A stretch of DNA of 64,000 nucleotides, from positions 1-64,000 of the forward strand of contig JAQFVV010007227.1 of NCBI GenBank assembly GCA_028023455.1, given 5' to 3'. Every line of letters starts with the position of its first letter. Position 1 is the first letter of the stretch. Below are positions 38,803 through 52,141 of the stretch, piece after piece. Source of the DNA: Epiperipatus broadwayi. Its lineage: Eukaryota > Onychophora > Udeonychophora > Euonychophora > Peripatidae. The notes under the pieces are model-generated. The model did not search any database and was not told where the DNA came from. It worked only from the letters and a program-made list of their open reading frames with translations. The position numbers were made by a program, and so were the translations under genes.

Positions 38803-40427
38803 TTGTAATGGGATTTAGACATTTTCCATATATATATATATATATATATATATATGGAAAATGTCTAAATCCGCATATCTATACAAATGGTTATATATAT
38901 ATATATATATATATATAACCATTTGTAAGATTGCGTGTATGTATACAGTGCTACACGTATATGCGTAATTGTTAAAAAAAATATATATTTTTAAAGCATT
39001 TTGAAAATTATACTCCTATTTCTTGCCCAGCATATTTATGAGCATCAATTTATGACCTCAAGTGCCAATCTTATATTACTATAAGAATTATACTGGGAGA
39101 GCTGGAAAACCAATATGGAAATGCCCTTGACTAGCTCACTCAGGGCGGGTGATTGACAAATGGAAGGAAATTTATGAGGAGTATTTTACTATACTAAAAT
39201 ATGTTTGATATACTATTCTAAATTCTTTATACTTTTATAAAAACAGACCTAAATGAACAATACCAATAAACATACATTTTATTTTAAAATTTTGTACAAG
39301 ATTTTATTTATACCCTGATTAAATATTATTTGATTTTGTGCTCTTTATTTACTAAGAAAAATTCATGCATACACATACTGCTTAGATATGTATAAAATCA
39401 GATAAATAAGATTTATATCAGGTTCATATGAGTAGGAAAAAGTCATTTTTGATTTTTTTTTTTTACAAAAGTTTAAGCAGATCGTTCATGATCAGAAAGT
39501 TTATAAAAGAAAGTTTGTGAAAAATTAAAAAAAAAACAAAACAGATGGTATCTGGAACACTAAATATTATATTGTTGAATGTGCACATACCTGAATTTCT
39601 TTTCTTCCCCAGGTAAATTGATGGATTAACAAAAGTGAAAAAGTTCATCCGTTTTGACTCTTTTTATAGCACTTAATGTAATGGCAATCAGATTGGATTA
39701 TTTGTTTCGGCTGTCCTATATTCTTGCTTGTTGATTCCATTCTTTTTTGAAATTAATTTAGACTTCGGAGCAATTAGTTTCTATCTTTGACAGTTTTCTT
39801 GCAGCTACCTTCGGACCTTCATGGGGTGGGATTGCACTGCCCAGCATGGTTACACTTTCTTAAGCCAGCTTGCACACAATTCTACCAGCCATTTCTAAAA
39901 CAATTCTCCACCGTAGCACTCAACTAAATTTTCACAATAGAATAATCTCTTCAGCAAGTTCTGCCCCTAAAATCTGGATTCTTTTTGAACAAAAGCTTTT
40001 CGCACCTCAAAATCTAATTTTGTTCTCCTTTTGTTTTCATCGAAATTCTTTTGAATCCAAAACTTAAATCTCTTTGGATATCGATCACATTTTTTTTTTT
40101 GATATTTGTTTTCCATTTAACTTCTCCAAAATAAAATTGAAAAGCTTCCATCTTGAAAAATAAAACATATTTCTATATCTGCATTTATACTTTTTTATTT
40201 TTTTTTCTTTCATATTATTCTATGCCGCAAAATATATACACGTTTCCATAAAACAAAGAGCACACATATCCCCAACTCTTCTGTTTATTTTAACTTTTTT
40301 TAATCCCTATCTAGTTATAAATATAAATCTGAGAAAGAAAGAAATTAAATTAATTGGGCTATATTGATGCATATATAGGAAAGTTTACTTTTAAAACAAG
40401 GATCGAACTCAGCCCTGTTTCAATACC
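38803..40427 (+). repeat. Tandem repeat unit, copy 1 (period ~2.48 kb)
   Basis: Near-identical over ~1.6 kb to copy 2 at 41281-42842. Shared landmarks are ATTTATGAGCATCAATTTA / AATTATGAGTGTCAATTTA, CAGGTAAATTGATGGATTA, TGGTTACACTTTCTTAAGCC and CAGCCCTGTTTCAATA. (TA)n lies immediately before the copy. There is no coding capacity. On the minus strand the GAGTTCGATCC phrase near 40408 is B-box-like. Confidence 0.85.
38811..38927. repeat. Paired (TA)n hairpins with flipped middle segment
   Basis: GGATTTAGACATTTTCCA (38811-38828) is followed by (TA)n, its exact reverse complement (38855-38872), nine bases, TACAAATGGTTA, a second (TA)n, and TAACCATTTGTA. The order is X-(TA)n-X'-z-Y'-(TA)n-Y. Copy 2 of the same repeat (41291-41335) has only X-(TA)n-Y. 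Confidence 0.95.
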
Positions 40428-41280
40428 ACCTTCTCAAAAGCCTTTAAATATGGTCTACGTGTTTGAATGGTTTATGTCTAAACCAACAAATCTATATATG
40501 TATGTCCTAAAATCAATTTTATTCAACTTTCACCCTGTAGCTATAAATACTAAGAGTAAGTGACCATCGGCTTACGATATACTTTGGTCTGACCACAACT
40601 CATGAGCATACAACATTCTATGAATGAATACAGCCAACTCTACCCTGACCTGCTTGGTTAGACGACCACAAAATAACAAAAAAAATGTAAAAAAAAAATT
40701 CTTTTTTTTTTTAACGAGAAGGTATTTCCTAACCACACTTTGCTGCTTCTAAGTCTTAGGGGTGTGAGTAACTAGGATAAATGCCCGATTCTTATTCAGA
40801 ATTTTCCAACCATGTTGGGAATAAAAAGCAGCTATACCCAGAATGCAACTCACCACATGCCCGATCCAGCAGCCAACCCCATATCCCCCTGTCAGAATTA
40901 GACCACTTTCCTCCCAAAGCTTCACAACCACAACTTATTTATTCTCTATGCTTACAAACTAGAAAACACAAATGTATAAACCATTATTTTTTATACATCA
41001 ATATATATAACTGCCCCTATAATAACTACAATAAATATTGAACCCACAACCTAAAAAAAAATAAAACAACAAAAAAAAACTTTCAGGCCTACTTTCCCTT
41101 CACCGAAGCACTATGCTGCATACTTAACTTCCCTAACTAATTCACTCTGTTGCCTATTTTCTGATTTCTTTTATGCTAAATCACTATATTTTTTCTTACA
41201 TTTTCCTCCCTTTCTTCATTCTTAATCCTTATACTCCCTCCCTTTATTCTCCATTCTTCGAAAGCCCTTAGGTAGGATGC
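40428..41280 (+). repeat. Spacer part of the ~2.48-kb tandem unit, C-rich strand
   Basis: Present once, between the two homologous blocks. The plus strand is markedly pyrimidine- and C-biased, with many C but few G. Frames of 60-86 codons here (both strands) show no domain and look like chance readings. Confidence 0.6.
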
Positions 41281-42842
41281 CATTGTAATAGGATTTAGTC
41301 ATTTTCCATATATATATATATAACCATTTGTAAGATTGCATGTATGTATATAACGCTACGTGTATATGCATAATTGTTAAAAAAATATTTATTCTTAAAG
41401 TATTTCAAAAATTGTACTCCTATTACCCGCACAGCATAATTATGAGTGTCAATTTATGACCTCAAGTGGCAATCTTATATTACTATAAGAATTATGCTGG
41501 GAAAGCTGGAATACCAATATGGAAATGCCCTTGAGTAGCTCACTCAGGGCGGCTGATTGACAAATCAAAGGAAATCTACGAGGGGGATTTTACTATACTA
41601 AAATACATTTGATATACTATTCTAAATTTTTTATACTTTTATAAAAAACAGACCTAAATGAACAATACCAATAAACATACATTTCATTTTACAATTTTGT
41701 ACAAGATTTTATTTATACCCTGATTAAATATTATTTGATTTTGTGCTCTTTATTTACCAAGAAAAACACATGCATACACACACTGCATAGATATGAATAA
41801 AATCAGATAAATAAGATTTATATCAGGTTCATATGAGTAGGAAAAAGTCATTTTTGATTTTTTTTTTTTTACAAAAGTTTATGCAGATTGTTCATGATCA
41901 GAAAGTTTATAAAAGAAAATTTGTGAAAAATTAAAAAAAAAACAGACGCTATCTGGACCACTAAATATTATATTGTTGAAGGTGCACATATCTGAATTGC
42001 TTTTCTTCCCCAGGTAAATTGATGGATTATCAAAAGTGAAAATTTTCATTCATTTTGACTCTTTTTATAGCACTTGATGTAATGGCGATCAAATTGAATT
42101 ATTTGTTCCGGCTGTCCTATATATTTGCTTGTTGATTCCATTCTTTTTTGATTTAATTTAGACTTCAGAGCAATTAGTTTCTATCTTCTACAGTTACCTT
42201 TCTTGCAGCCACCTTCAGACCTTCATGGGGCGGTATTGCATTGCCTAGCATGGTTACACTTTCTTAAGCCAGCTTGCATACAATTCAACCAGCCATTTCT
42301 AAAACAATTCTCCACCGCAGCACTCTACTAAATTTTCACAATACAATAATCTCTTTAGCAAGTTCTGCCCCTCAAAATCTGGATTCTTTTTGAACAAAAG
42401 CTTTTTGCACCTCAAAATCTAATTTTGTTCTCCTTTTGTTTTCATCAAAATTTTTTTGAATCCAAAACTTAAATCTCCGTAATTAAATTCTTTAGATATT
42501 GATTAAGTTTTTTTTTTATATCTTTTTTTCATTTAACTTCTCCAAAATGAAATTGAAAAGCTTCCATCTTGAAAAATAAAACATATTTCTATATCTGCAT
42601 TTATACTTTTTACTTTTTTTTTCTTTCATATTATTCTATTCAGCAAAATATATACACACGTTTCCATAAAACAAAGAGCACACATATTCCCACGTCTTCT
42701 GTTTACTTTAACTTTTTTTAATCCCTATCTAGTTATAAATATAAATCTGCGAAAGAAAGAAATTCAATTAATTGGGATATATTGACGCATATATAAGAAA
42801 GTTTACTTTTGAAACAGGGATCAAACTCAGCCCTGTTTCAAT
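41281..42842 (+). repeat. Tandem repeat unit, copy 2
   Basis: Second copy of the block at 38803-40427 with scattered substitutions and short indels. It ends CAGCCCTGTTTCAATA followed by (TA)n at 42841-42860, so the whole two-copy array is bounded by (TA)n on both sides. Confidence 0.85.
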
Positions 42843-42861
42843 ATATATATATATATATAAT

Positions 42862-43598
42862 TTGTGAATATTTGTTGTTAATTTGTTTTCCATATTGATG
42901 ATGTTGATATATTAAAAAACTCTGACTTTAATGTGAGGTAATTATATACACAAAAATGAATAGGCTTACATAAAAAGGAAACCACATACATGTGTTTTCC
43001 ATTTTCATTACTGATTCAGCTTTTTTGTACTTGTATTACTATATTAGATGAATATCAAAAGTTTTGAACTTTAATGATGCATGTAAGATTAGTTTATGTT
43101 TTGATACTATGTATTGCTGATTTTTTAAAATGTTTTTGGATCAAAGTTTTATTTGTAATCTTCATTTAAAAATATATTTTTCTAAATTCATCCAATTTTA
43201 AATGTTCTATAGACTTTTAGATTCTTATAATACTGTAACACTAAGTTTAGGTGCAGATTAGCTTTTTAAGATTTGATTAATTGCCTGCTTTAGTATGACT
43301 ATAGTAAAATGTTTATTCATAATTCCACATTAAATTCAGCTATTGTCTGTATTTTTCGGGAATTCAAAATTGGGAAAACAATACAAATATTTTTATTTCT
43401 TTCATTTTTTTATATCTATCATTTTTTTTTTCACTAGTTTCTTGAAAAGCATTGGATGAAAGTTTTACTGTAATTGTTAATTGCACTCATTCATTTATAT
43501 TTTATTTTACTTTTGCTTGACATCTATTACAAGTCATTAATAAAATATTAACTGCACTATCTTATATATATATATATGTACATATATAGAAAGTCCAT
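42862..43598. other. AT-rich stretch with nothing recognised
   Basis: Only short AT-rich sequence and a small TA run near 43563-43577. Confidence 0.5.
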
Positions 43599-43670
43599 CC
43601 AGACGAAAAAAACCCTCTAATTATATATATATATATATATATATATAATTAGAGGGTTTTTTTCGTCTGG
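43599..43670. repeat. Perfect (TA)n-centred palindrome
   Basis: CCAGACGAAAAAAACCCT and the following CTAATT lead into (TA)n and then an exact reverse complement ending CGTCTGG. Arms of 24 bp are identical, so it is recent or well maintained. A second TA tract lies ~40 bp upstream. Confidence 0.95.
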
Positions 43671-44699
43671 TTTTTATTATTCACTACCTCATTTTCATCA
43701 TCATGTATTACCCTTCTTTTATTCATGAAGCTTCATTTTTTTATATTTACCTTTGGGGTTTGTCTGAACATTTGCTTTATCAGAATTTTTCGTGAAATAA
43801 TTTATGTAGTGCTCGAAAGAGTTTTAAATTTCTAAGTTTATCTTTCACCTAGATTTATAAAAATGTCTTTTCTATGATTTCTTTTTTTTTTTAATAATTG
43901 TAAATATTATATAATGTTTAATGAATAATATTAAAAACTTTTTAATTTCATTATGATGCAAAGTGATTTCTGTTTTTTTTTTTTTTTAAATCATAGTCAA
44001 ATATGTAAATTCATAAGTTAATATAATGAAATTAAAAAATAGCGTATTTTTAAATATATATTTTTCTAGATGAAAGGAATAATGATAGAGGGAAAATATA
44101 ATTTATATAAAAACAACATTAACATTCTAGCATTTGTTTATTTTTAAAAAATATTTAAATTATATCTTAATGATCAAATATGTATAATTTACAATCTAAG
44201 TTGTGTTAAAACAACAAAAAAATTAAATCTAGAAACAATATTAGTTGCAGAACTAGCAAAATATATTTATGTTTTCTATGTAATATATCATTTAAATAAA
44301 TAGATCATTTCTATTAAACCAAAACATCCAATTTCCTTGGTAAAATATGATTTGTATCCATAGCAAAAAAAGGTAAAAAAAAAGTTAGAAAATAAACTAT
44401 AAAAAGCGATAAATATATTTGATATTTAATTTGTATTCAATTTCCAATTTCATAAAAATTATTAATTGCTATTTTTGTATTTACTAAATAACTGTTATTA
44501 GAAATAAGTGGTGATTAAAAATACAAGATCTTTTATATAAGTTTAGTTGATGAATAGTATATATGACCTCATTGCTAAATAAAACAAATATTATCAGATT
44601 GTAAAGATAATTTATGACTTATTTACCTTAGCTTCTATTATGGTTATTGTGTCTACTTACAAGAAATTTATATAAATATTTAATAATATAGGGTATATG
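43671..44699. other. AT-rich stretch with nothing recognised
   Basis: Contains poly(T) runs and no coding signal. Confidence 0.5.
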
Positions 44700-44960
44700 A
44701 GCACAACCTTTCATATGACCCACCATTCTCCACTCTATCTAATAACACTGATACACTCAAGCACATATATGCTGAAAAGATAAATAATCACCAATACACG
44801 TATTTCATGCTAAACCAGCAATCATCAGTTGGTCCAGATTATCATCTCCCACACATATATACTATAAGTGCTCAGATATATATATATTAATATAGACAAT
44901 CTTCATACTTTAATGGACTGGCTCCAATCTACTACACACTCCAACTCTTCAACCGTCCAT
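44700..44960 (-). repeat. Interspersed repeat, inverted copy of the 34.2-kb family
   Basis: The minus strand carries GATAATCTGGACCAACTGAT, GCTGGTTTAGCATGAAATAC and GTCCATTAAAGTATGAAGAT in the same order as at 34.6-34.8 kb. It is more diverged in the SINE-like tail, which lacks the clear B-box phrase. Confidence 0.7.
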
Positions 44961-46322
44961 CCAATTGAAAAAGTAAAATTATAAAAGTAATTATATATTG
45001 TATAGTAATGTCTACATTTCTAAAGATTTTAATAATTTATATTAAAAATTTTTGATTCTCGGTATTTTATAATATCAAAATTGTCGTTTTGTAATAATTT
45101 TTAGAAGTAAAAAACGAACCTTGGGAACTATAATACGTTTAATAGTTGTTGATCGAAATCTATAATGAATTGCTATTAACTTCAATTGACAGTTTTTTGC
45201 TAGATGACTCAACATTTTCTTAAAAAACACTTCAAATTCCTGAACTTACTTTGATGCGGATCATTTAACACATTTAAATGGAAACAAGTATAGAGTATAA
45301 GGGTTATTCTCAATTGTGTAAAGTGTCATAATGGGTTTGACAGCTTGGTGAAAATTGTCTGCGGAGGGGAGTTTAAATTATCAATAAATTATCAGCATTT
45401 TGTTACACGTTTTATAAAATAACAATCACTGTGAATCAGTTATTTCCTAGTTGATGGGTAACTGTTATTTTTATTTTATAATTAAAACACCAAATTAACT
45501 CAAAAATACTTTTTATCTCAAGGTATTTGGTTTGATCTAACATATGTGACGTAATAATAAGAGCAAAAAGAAGAGCAAGTTAGGAAATGAAATTTTCGGA
45601 CTGTTTTCATTTACTACTTTTGCATAAAATTACTAAAAAATTGCTTTGAGTTACATTGTTAACTACCTGGTTTTTAATGTTTGTTCAAAAAAATAATCTA
45701 ATTTGAATGTTTATTCTTAATTAGTAATATTAAAATAATATCACATAAATAGCAATAATTTGATTAAACATGTATTTATATTACATTACGTACAATTAAA
45801 GAGTATCAGATAGGTCTTTTTTGCGTGTATATATAAATTGATAGTTATTGAATAGTCAAACGTTAATTAATAACAAACTTTTTATTAAAAATTTCAAATA
45901 TCAATATCATGCTATTGATTTAACGTTTTACATTATTGGAATTGATTTATATAATGACCGTAATTGGCTTTATTTATTTATTTTTTAAGTAGTCGTAATA
46001 CAATTTTAGCATTTAAAAAATGATTTAAACTAGTAAATTTTAAATTATTAACCTGACCAATAATATTGCTATTATTATGAAAAAAAAGATTTTAAATTAA
46101 TTGACATCTGTAAAAAGAAACTGAAAATGACTTTTGGTTAGCTTAGATGCACATATATATCAGTGATGTTAGTGTATTGTATTGAAGGGTTTTAGCCTTG
46201 GTAGAATGATGGGCTCTAAATGTCAAGGTCCATGTATCATAGATTAATTCTATCACTTTCAGTGATCAACTTTCTAAGCAAAAAAAAAACTATTTGAATA
46301 TTTTTAGTACATTTAACTACAA
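44961..46322. other. AT-rich stretch with nothing recognised
   Basis: No frame, splice pair or repeat partner was seen. The short stretch at 46140-46260 is less AT-rich but is not identified. Confidence 0.45.
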
Positions 46323-46339
46323 TATATATATATATATAT

Positions 46340-47358
46340 GATCAATAGATGGCGTTTTACCAAAAACACCGACCAAAGCGTATGTTTGTTTACATAAACG
46401 ACAAAAGAGTTGGAATTCACTATCTCTTTCGTTTTGCTCACCCTCAGATCAGCTGATTTCAAGCTAATTTGCTATCATCAGTGAAGGATAGAGCTAGAAA
46501 CTAGATCTAAACACTGACTCCAAGTGTCTATGCAAAAAGTTTCTATCAATTTGCAAGCATGAATTTTTCAGACCAGTAAAGTCTTCAAACTCAGCCTAAC
46601 AAGCCAGATAGCTATATGGGTTTGATCTCAGTTCAGTTTCACCACATAGTCAAAGCCTCTGCAATATATATCATTGCAAAAACCTTTAAAGGTACATTTA
46701 TGAAAAACAAAAACAAGTTATAATCATGTTAACTTGCTGTCACTTGTATTTATGATCAATAGATGGCGTTTTACCAAAAACACTGACCAAGCAAATGTTT
46801 GTTTACACAAATGACAAAAAGAGTCAGAATTCACTATCTCTTTCATTTTTCCCACCCTCAGATCAGCTGATTTCAAGCTAATTTGCTATTATCAGTGAAG
46901 GATAGAGCTAGATACTAGATCTAAACACTGACTCCAAGTGTTTATACAAAAAGTTTCTATCAGTTTGCAAGTATGAATTTTTCAGACCAGTAAAGTCTTC
47001 AAATTCAGCCTAACAAACCAGATAGCTATATGGGTCTGATCTCAGTTCAGTTTCACCACATAGTCAAAGCCTCTGCAATATATATCATTGCAAACTGATA
47101 GAAACTTTTTGCATAAACACTTGGAGTCAGTGTTTAGATCTAGTTTCTAAGTCTATCCTTCACTGATGATAGCAAATTAGCTTGAAATCAGCTGATCTGA
47201 GGGTGTGAGAAAATGAAAGAAATAATGAATTCTGACTCTTTTGTCATTTATGTAAACAAACATATGCTTGGTCAGTGTTTCTGATAAAACACCATCTATT
47301 GATCATAAATACAAGCGACAGCAAGTTAACGTGATTATAACTTGTTTTTGTTTTTCAT
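46340..47358. repeat. ~415-bp repeat array, direct then inverted, bounded by (TA)n
   Basis: GATCAATAGATGGCG occurs at 46340 and 46754 (period 414). The second unit breaks at ~47092, and an inverted partial unit follows to TTTTTCAT at 47358. (TA)n lies directly outside both ends. The left end starts at the same GATC point at which the window-start array stops. Confidence 0.85.
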
Positions 47359-47656
47359 ATATATATATATAGGAAAATATGACAAAAATTGAGAATATGA
47401 TTCATATCATTGCAGATCCACCTTTAAACAGAAGTAAAACTCTCCATACAGTAGTATCAGACAAAATAGTGATCATGTGATGTTCAGATCCAACGTTTAT
47501 AAATTGAGTTGTGTGATTCTTTTATTTAATGAAATTATGTAGTTTTAGTTAAAAGAGGTTTTTTTCTAGTTTACTTCAGAGCAAATATAATGTAGCTGCA
47601 CATTTAGAAAGTATTACTCATCAAAGCTCACCAATTGCCATGCAAGGATTGTAATA

Positions 47657-47963
<307 letters not shown>

Positions 47964-50778
47964 AAAATAACAATAACATACCATCTAGAACTAATAGTAG
48001 ACACTTATCTAGTTTGTCTGTAGGATTAATGCCTGATACAAAAATCTTCAGACTGATGAATATTGATAAATATTTTTAAGTTTTTATTTGGTTTAGATTA
48101 CCATGCCTATATCATGAAGCATCCTGGAACTACTTGTTAAAGAACTTGGAGTGTTTTGCACACATTTTTTTTTTAATTTTTAAAACAAACATATTGAGAG
48201 AGAGTGAAAAAGTGAATTAATTTTGTCCATACACAATTATATAAGAAAAGTATCATTTTAAGTTTATCTGTTTGAAGTTCAAAATTTATATTTATTTACA
48301 GAGAGTATTGCTGCAATATCTTAACATTGTGAATTTTTTTAACAATAGGTTTAAGTTGGAAATTTGCTAACAAGAATTGAAAAATTATAAATTTAATTAA
48401 TGTATAATTAAAATTGACATTTATTAAAATGTATGAGACACAGCTATTTTTATGCTATACCATAAAGTTTGTTAACATGATAAGCTAGTATAAGAAAGGA
48501 TTTGGGAGGGAAATGGCTGTATATAGATTTTCTGACACGGTATGACTAACAATAATATAATTATCTGAAAAACTGACTATAAGTCAGAAGTAAAAAGACA
48601 TTAGGACACATATATTGAAAGAAGTCGATATATTGAATAAAATCACTAATTTAGAATAAAACAAAAATATTCAAGTTTATATAAATAGGAAAATACTAAA
48701 TTAAGAGTTAGTTAAATTTCTTACATCTAATAATTATTATTCAAAATTATTTCTTTAACATAGGGTGTAATTAATTTTATTAAATTACATGGATTTTTAA
48801 GAAACAGAAGACTTAAATGCCAATTTTTATTATTGTGTAAATATAAATTCAATTCTGTGCTAGTTTAATATAGAACTGAATTATTATAGCTGACTTATTC
48901 TTTAAATAATTATTCAAGCTACACATTATTAAAAATTATATTATGAGTTAGCTATTAAATCTGTTTTCTTAAAAATGCTAAATTGAATATTAGTTACAAA
49001 TGACCTTAATGTTACAATCAGAGCAAGTTATCTGGCATGTTTATAAATATGTAATAAAAAGTCATATTTTTGTAAAGATTATGTAACAGATAATAAAAGA
49101 AACAGAAAAAGTAATAGTCCAACCTTTTTAAAAAAATTATTTAAAAGGTGGATCCATTACCAATCTTAAATAAGCATAACATGATTTTTTTTCAAATTAT
49201 CAATTGTACAAAAAAAAATATTTAAGTAGCTGGTATGTGACCAATTTTGAAAACCATGTTCTGTTGGTTGGTAAATAGTTATCTAGATGTTCTTATATTA
49301 AGAATAAAATTAAGATAGAACTGCAATTCATGTTCTCACAAGTCAATTATGTGAAAGCCTGATAAGAATTATATATCAGTTTGATTATTTCTTTACAGGA
49401 GTTGTGGAAAAGACATTTTCTCTACTCTTGCAGTGGGCTATTTTAATGTTTTTTTTTTACTCTTTATATACCAATCTTATGCATATATTTTAATGATAGA
49501 AATAAAAAATTTCTACAATTGTTTTTAATGCAAATATAACCGGATTTTCTCAAAATAAAGCAACAATACAAATTTACAAATCAGACTGGTTTAGATATAT
49601 AGAAAGACAAGTAAAGAAAAGGGTGGACTGCCTTTTTCTTGTAAAATTATTTGTCTTGTCTTTATGGTTTGATCATTTATATAGACATCATAACATCTGA
49701 TTGGCTGTCAGATACGTATTATAATAAGCACAAAATGTTTGCATCCTTTCAAATTAATTTTACAAATCATAAAATAAGAAGACTTTTTTTTTAAATAGTA
49801 ATTTAAAAATATTAAAGTTCTTAACTATATATCGAAAAGATGTCATTTGTTGCAATCAATGTTTAGCTAGTAAAATTATATTTTTAAAAATTTTTAAAAA
49901 TATAAAAACTTTGACAATTGTTTTTTTTTTTTTTTTTTGTAGTATGATAAAGATATTCTTTAAAAAACTTAAAAATAAAGTATTGTATTTTCTTTATATT
50001 GTAAAGCAATATCTTATGTTCTTTGACACTGTTTAATTGATAGTATCACCATGTAAAATACTATATAATTTTTATTTTATTTTTTAAAACTATTTTACAT
50101 TTCTGAGACATATTAATTTCAGTCTTACATTATAAATAATATGAATTGTATACATGTATAAATATTAAAATAATTTTCTCACATGTCACACATATATAAT
50201 TGTGTGTGCATGTGTTTTGGTTTTTATAATGTTCTATGTAATATAACAAAAGACCAGATTTATGTAAGATTATATAATCCAAGGTAGTATGGATTGAGTG
50301 AAAAACATTTAAGAAATATTAGGAGTGTTTTATTCAGAATTAGCAGAAAACATAATAACTATTACTTGAGATACATAAGTCAGTTTTATAATCAATATTC
50401 CTGAGAATAATAAACTATTGTTAATTAGGCTTAAAGATGCTCAAAATCAATCTAGTATTTGTCATAACTACTGACCAACAAGAAAAATAGATAAAATCCA
50501 CATGTGAAAAAAATTGCAAAAATAATGCAAAAATAATTAGATAATAATGATTAAAAGAGATAAGAATAATTTAATGAAATATTAAATGCAGGTAACTATG
50601 GATTAGGAGTAATTAAAAATTAAAGATAAGTTTTTGTAAAGAAAATATCACATTCAAAAAGAGGTGATCAAAATGGTACACAAGAAGAATTCCTAGACAG
50701 AAAAGGCTTATAAATACAAATATATTATGTTCTAAATAAGAGTCATAGATCACATGACCCTATCTCTTAAGTTTGTAA
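47964..50778. other. AT-rich stretch with nothing recognised
   Basis: About 2.8 kb with poly(T) runs (for example 49921-49939). No gene signal was found. Confidence 0.5.
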
Positions 50779-51265
50779 GTTATAAACATTGAGGATTGCC
50801 AATTACTCTACAAGCTTTATGATAAATGCTTAGCCAGAGCCAGCACTTGAAATATTCCTGTCAGGAAACACCCCCCCAAACCCCTGACCATGGTTTCATG
50901 TTTTGGCACTCCTCAGAGTGGTGTCAGGGTAGGTTCAGATACTAGATCTAAAAATACCAACCCAAAGCCAAGCACTTATCTAAAAGTTATCTTTTGAATG
51001 GATAGCTGAGTTTGAAGACATGTAGAGGTCTGAAAATTTCAAATTTTCTACTCAGTAGATAACTTTTAGATGAGTGCTTGGCTTTGGGTTGATATTTTTA
51101 GATCTAGTGTCTGAACCTACTCTGACACCTCTCTGAAGAGTGCCAAAGCACGAAACCATGGTCAGGGTTTGGGGGGTCCTGACAGTGATATTTTAAGTGC
51201 TGGCTCTGTCTAAGCATTTATCATAAAGCTTGTAGAGGAATTGGCAATCCTCAATGTTTATATTA
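50779..51265. repeat. Foldback element related to the 415-bp family
   Basis: The left arm (50779-50993) and right arm (51057-51265) are reverse complements around a ~63-bp centre. The outer end carries ATAAACATTGAGGATTGCC and the inner part CTAGATCTAAAAATA. Several motifs and their order are shared with the window-start array: TTTAGATCTAGT, GAAACCATGGTC, and GAGTTTGAAGACAT followed by CTGAAAATTTC. It is richer in GC than its surroundings. Confidence 0.85.
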
Positions 51266-52141
51266 TGTTATACTTTAGAGTAACATCAATAAAAATGCAA
51301 ATGCTCTTCAAAAGCTGCTAGAGTTTGATTAAAATTTATAAATTTGAGATTATTTTATGAAATTAAATGGAGAGCATTAATAAAATTTGATTTTGATAAA
51401 TTGAAAAATATTATTATAAAAACATTTTCAACTCTAATGCCTAAAAAAATAATCAAAAATAATATTTATTTCTTGTTGAATAAGAAATTAATCATAATTT
51501 TATTAAATTGGTTTTCAAAATAAAATATAAATGAAAGTAAATAAAATTTAAATTTGCTATGGTAAAAAGTCAAGTAAGAAAGCGAAACAGTATAGGATTG
51601 AATGGTAATAAGATAATGCACAGAATATAAAATAAATAGAAATGTTTAAATGCTGTAGAAAGTACAATTATGTATTTATATAAAAAGTAAATTTAGAAAT
51701 AAAAACAAATAATATTGAGTGATATGGACAGCAATATTTTGATATAAAGAAATCATCAAGATGAGGTAGCTTTGATTTAAGATATAATATAAAAAGGACT
51801 TTTGATGGTAAAAAAGCAGCTTCACAAGAATAAACAAACAATCAAAAATAAAAATTATAAGTAAAAAATGATTACATTTCAAATTTAGTAATAATATATA
51901 AATAATTTAAGTATAGAAATAGCAAGACTTTTAAATAAATTAATTGAAAAAAAATGTTGGGCAGTAAATTGAGCAATAATGAAATCAAAAGATGTAAAAG
52001 ATTTACTAAAAATTACAAAAAATGGAAAACCAACAATAAATTAATGAGATTTAAAGTTAATTATTAAAGTTCTATATTTTTATAATTTTTTTCTATCTTT
52101 TGGCTAGGAAGCATAGGAGATTATTACATGGTATTATTATT
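51266..52141. other. A-rich stretch with nothing recognised
   Basis: Purine-rich plus strand without a usable frame; the short minus-strand frame at 51676-51882 is low-complexity. Confidence 0.5.
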
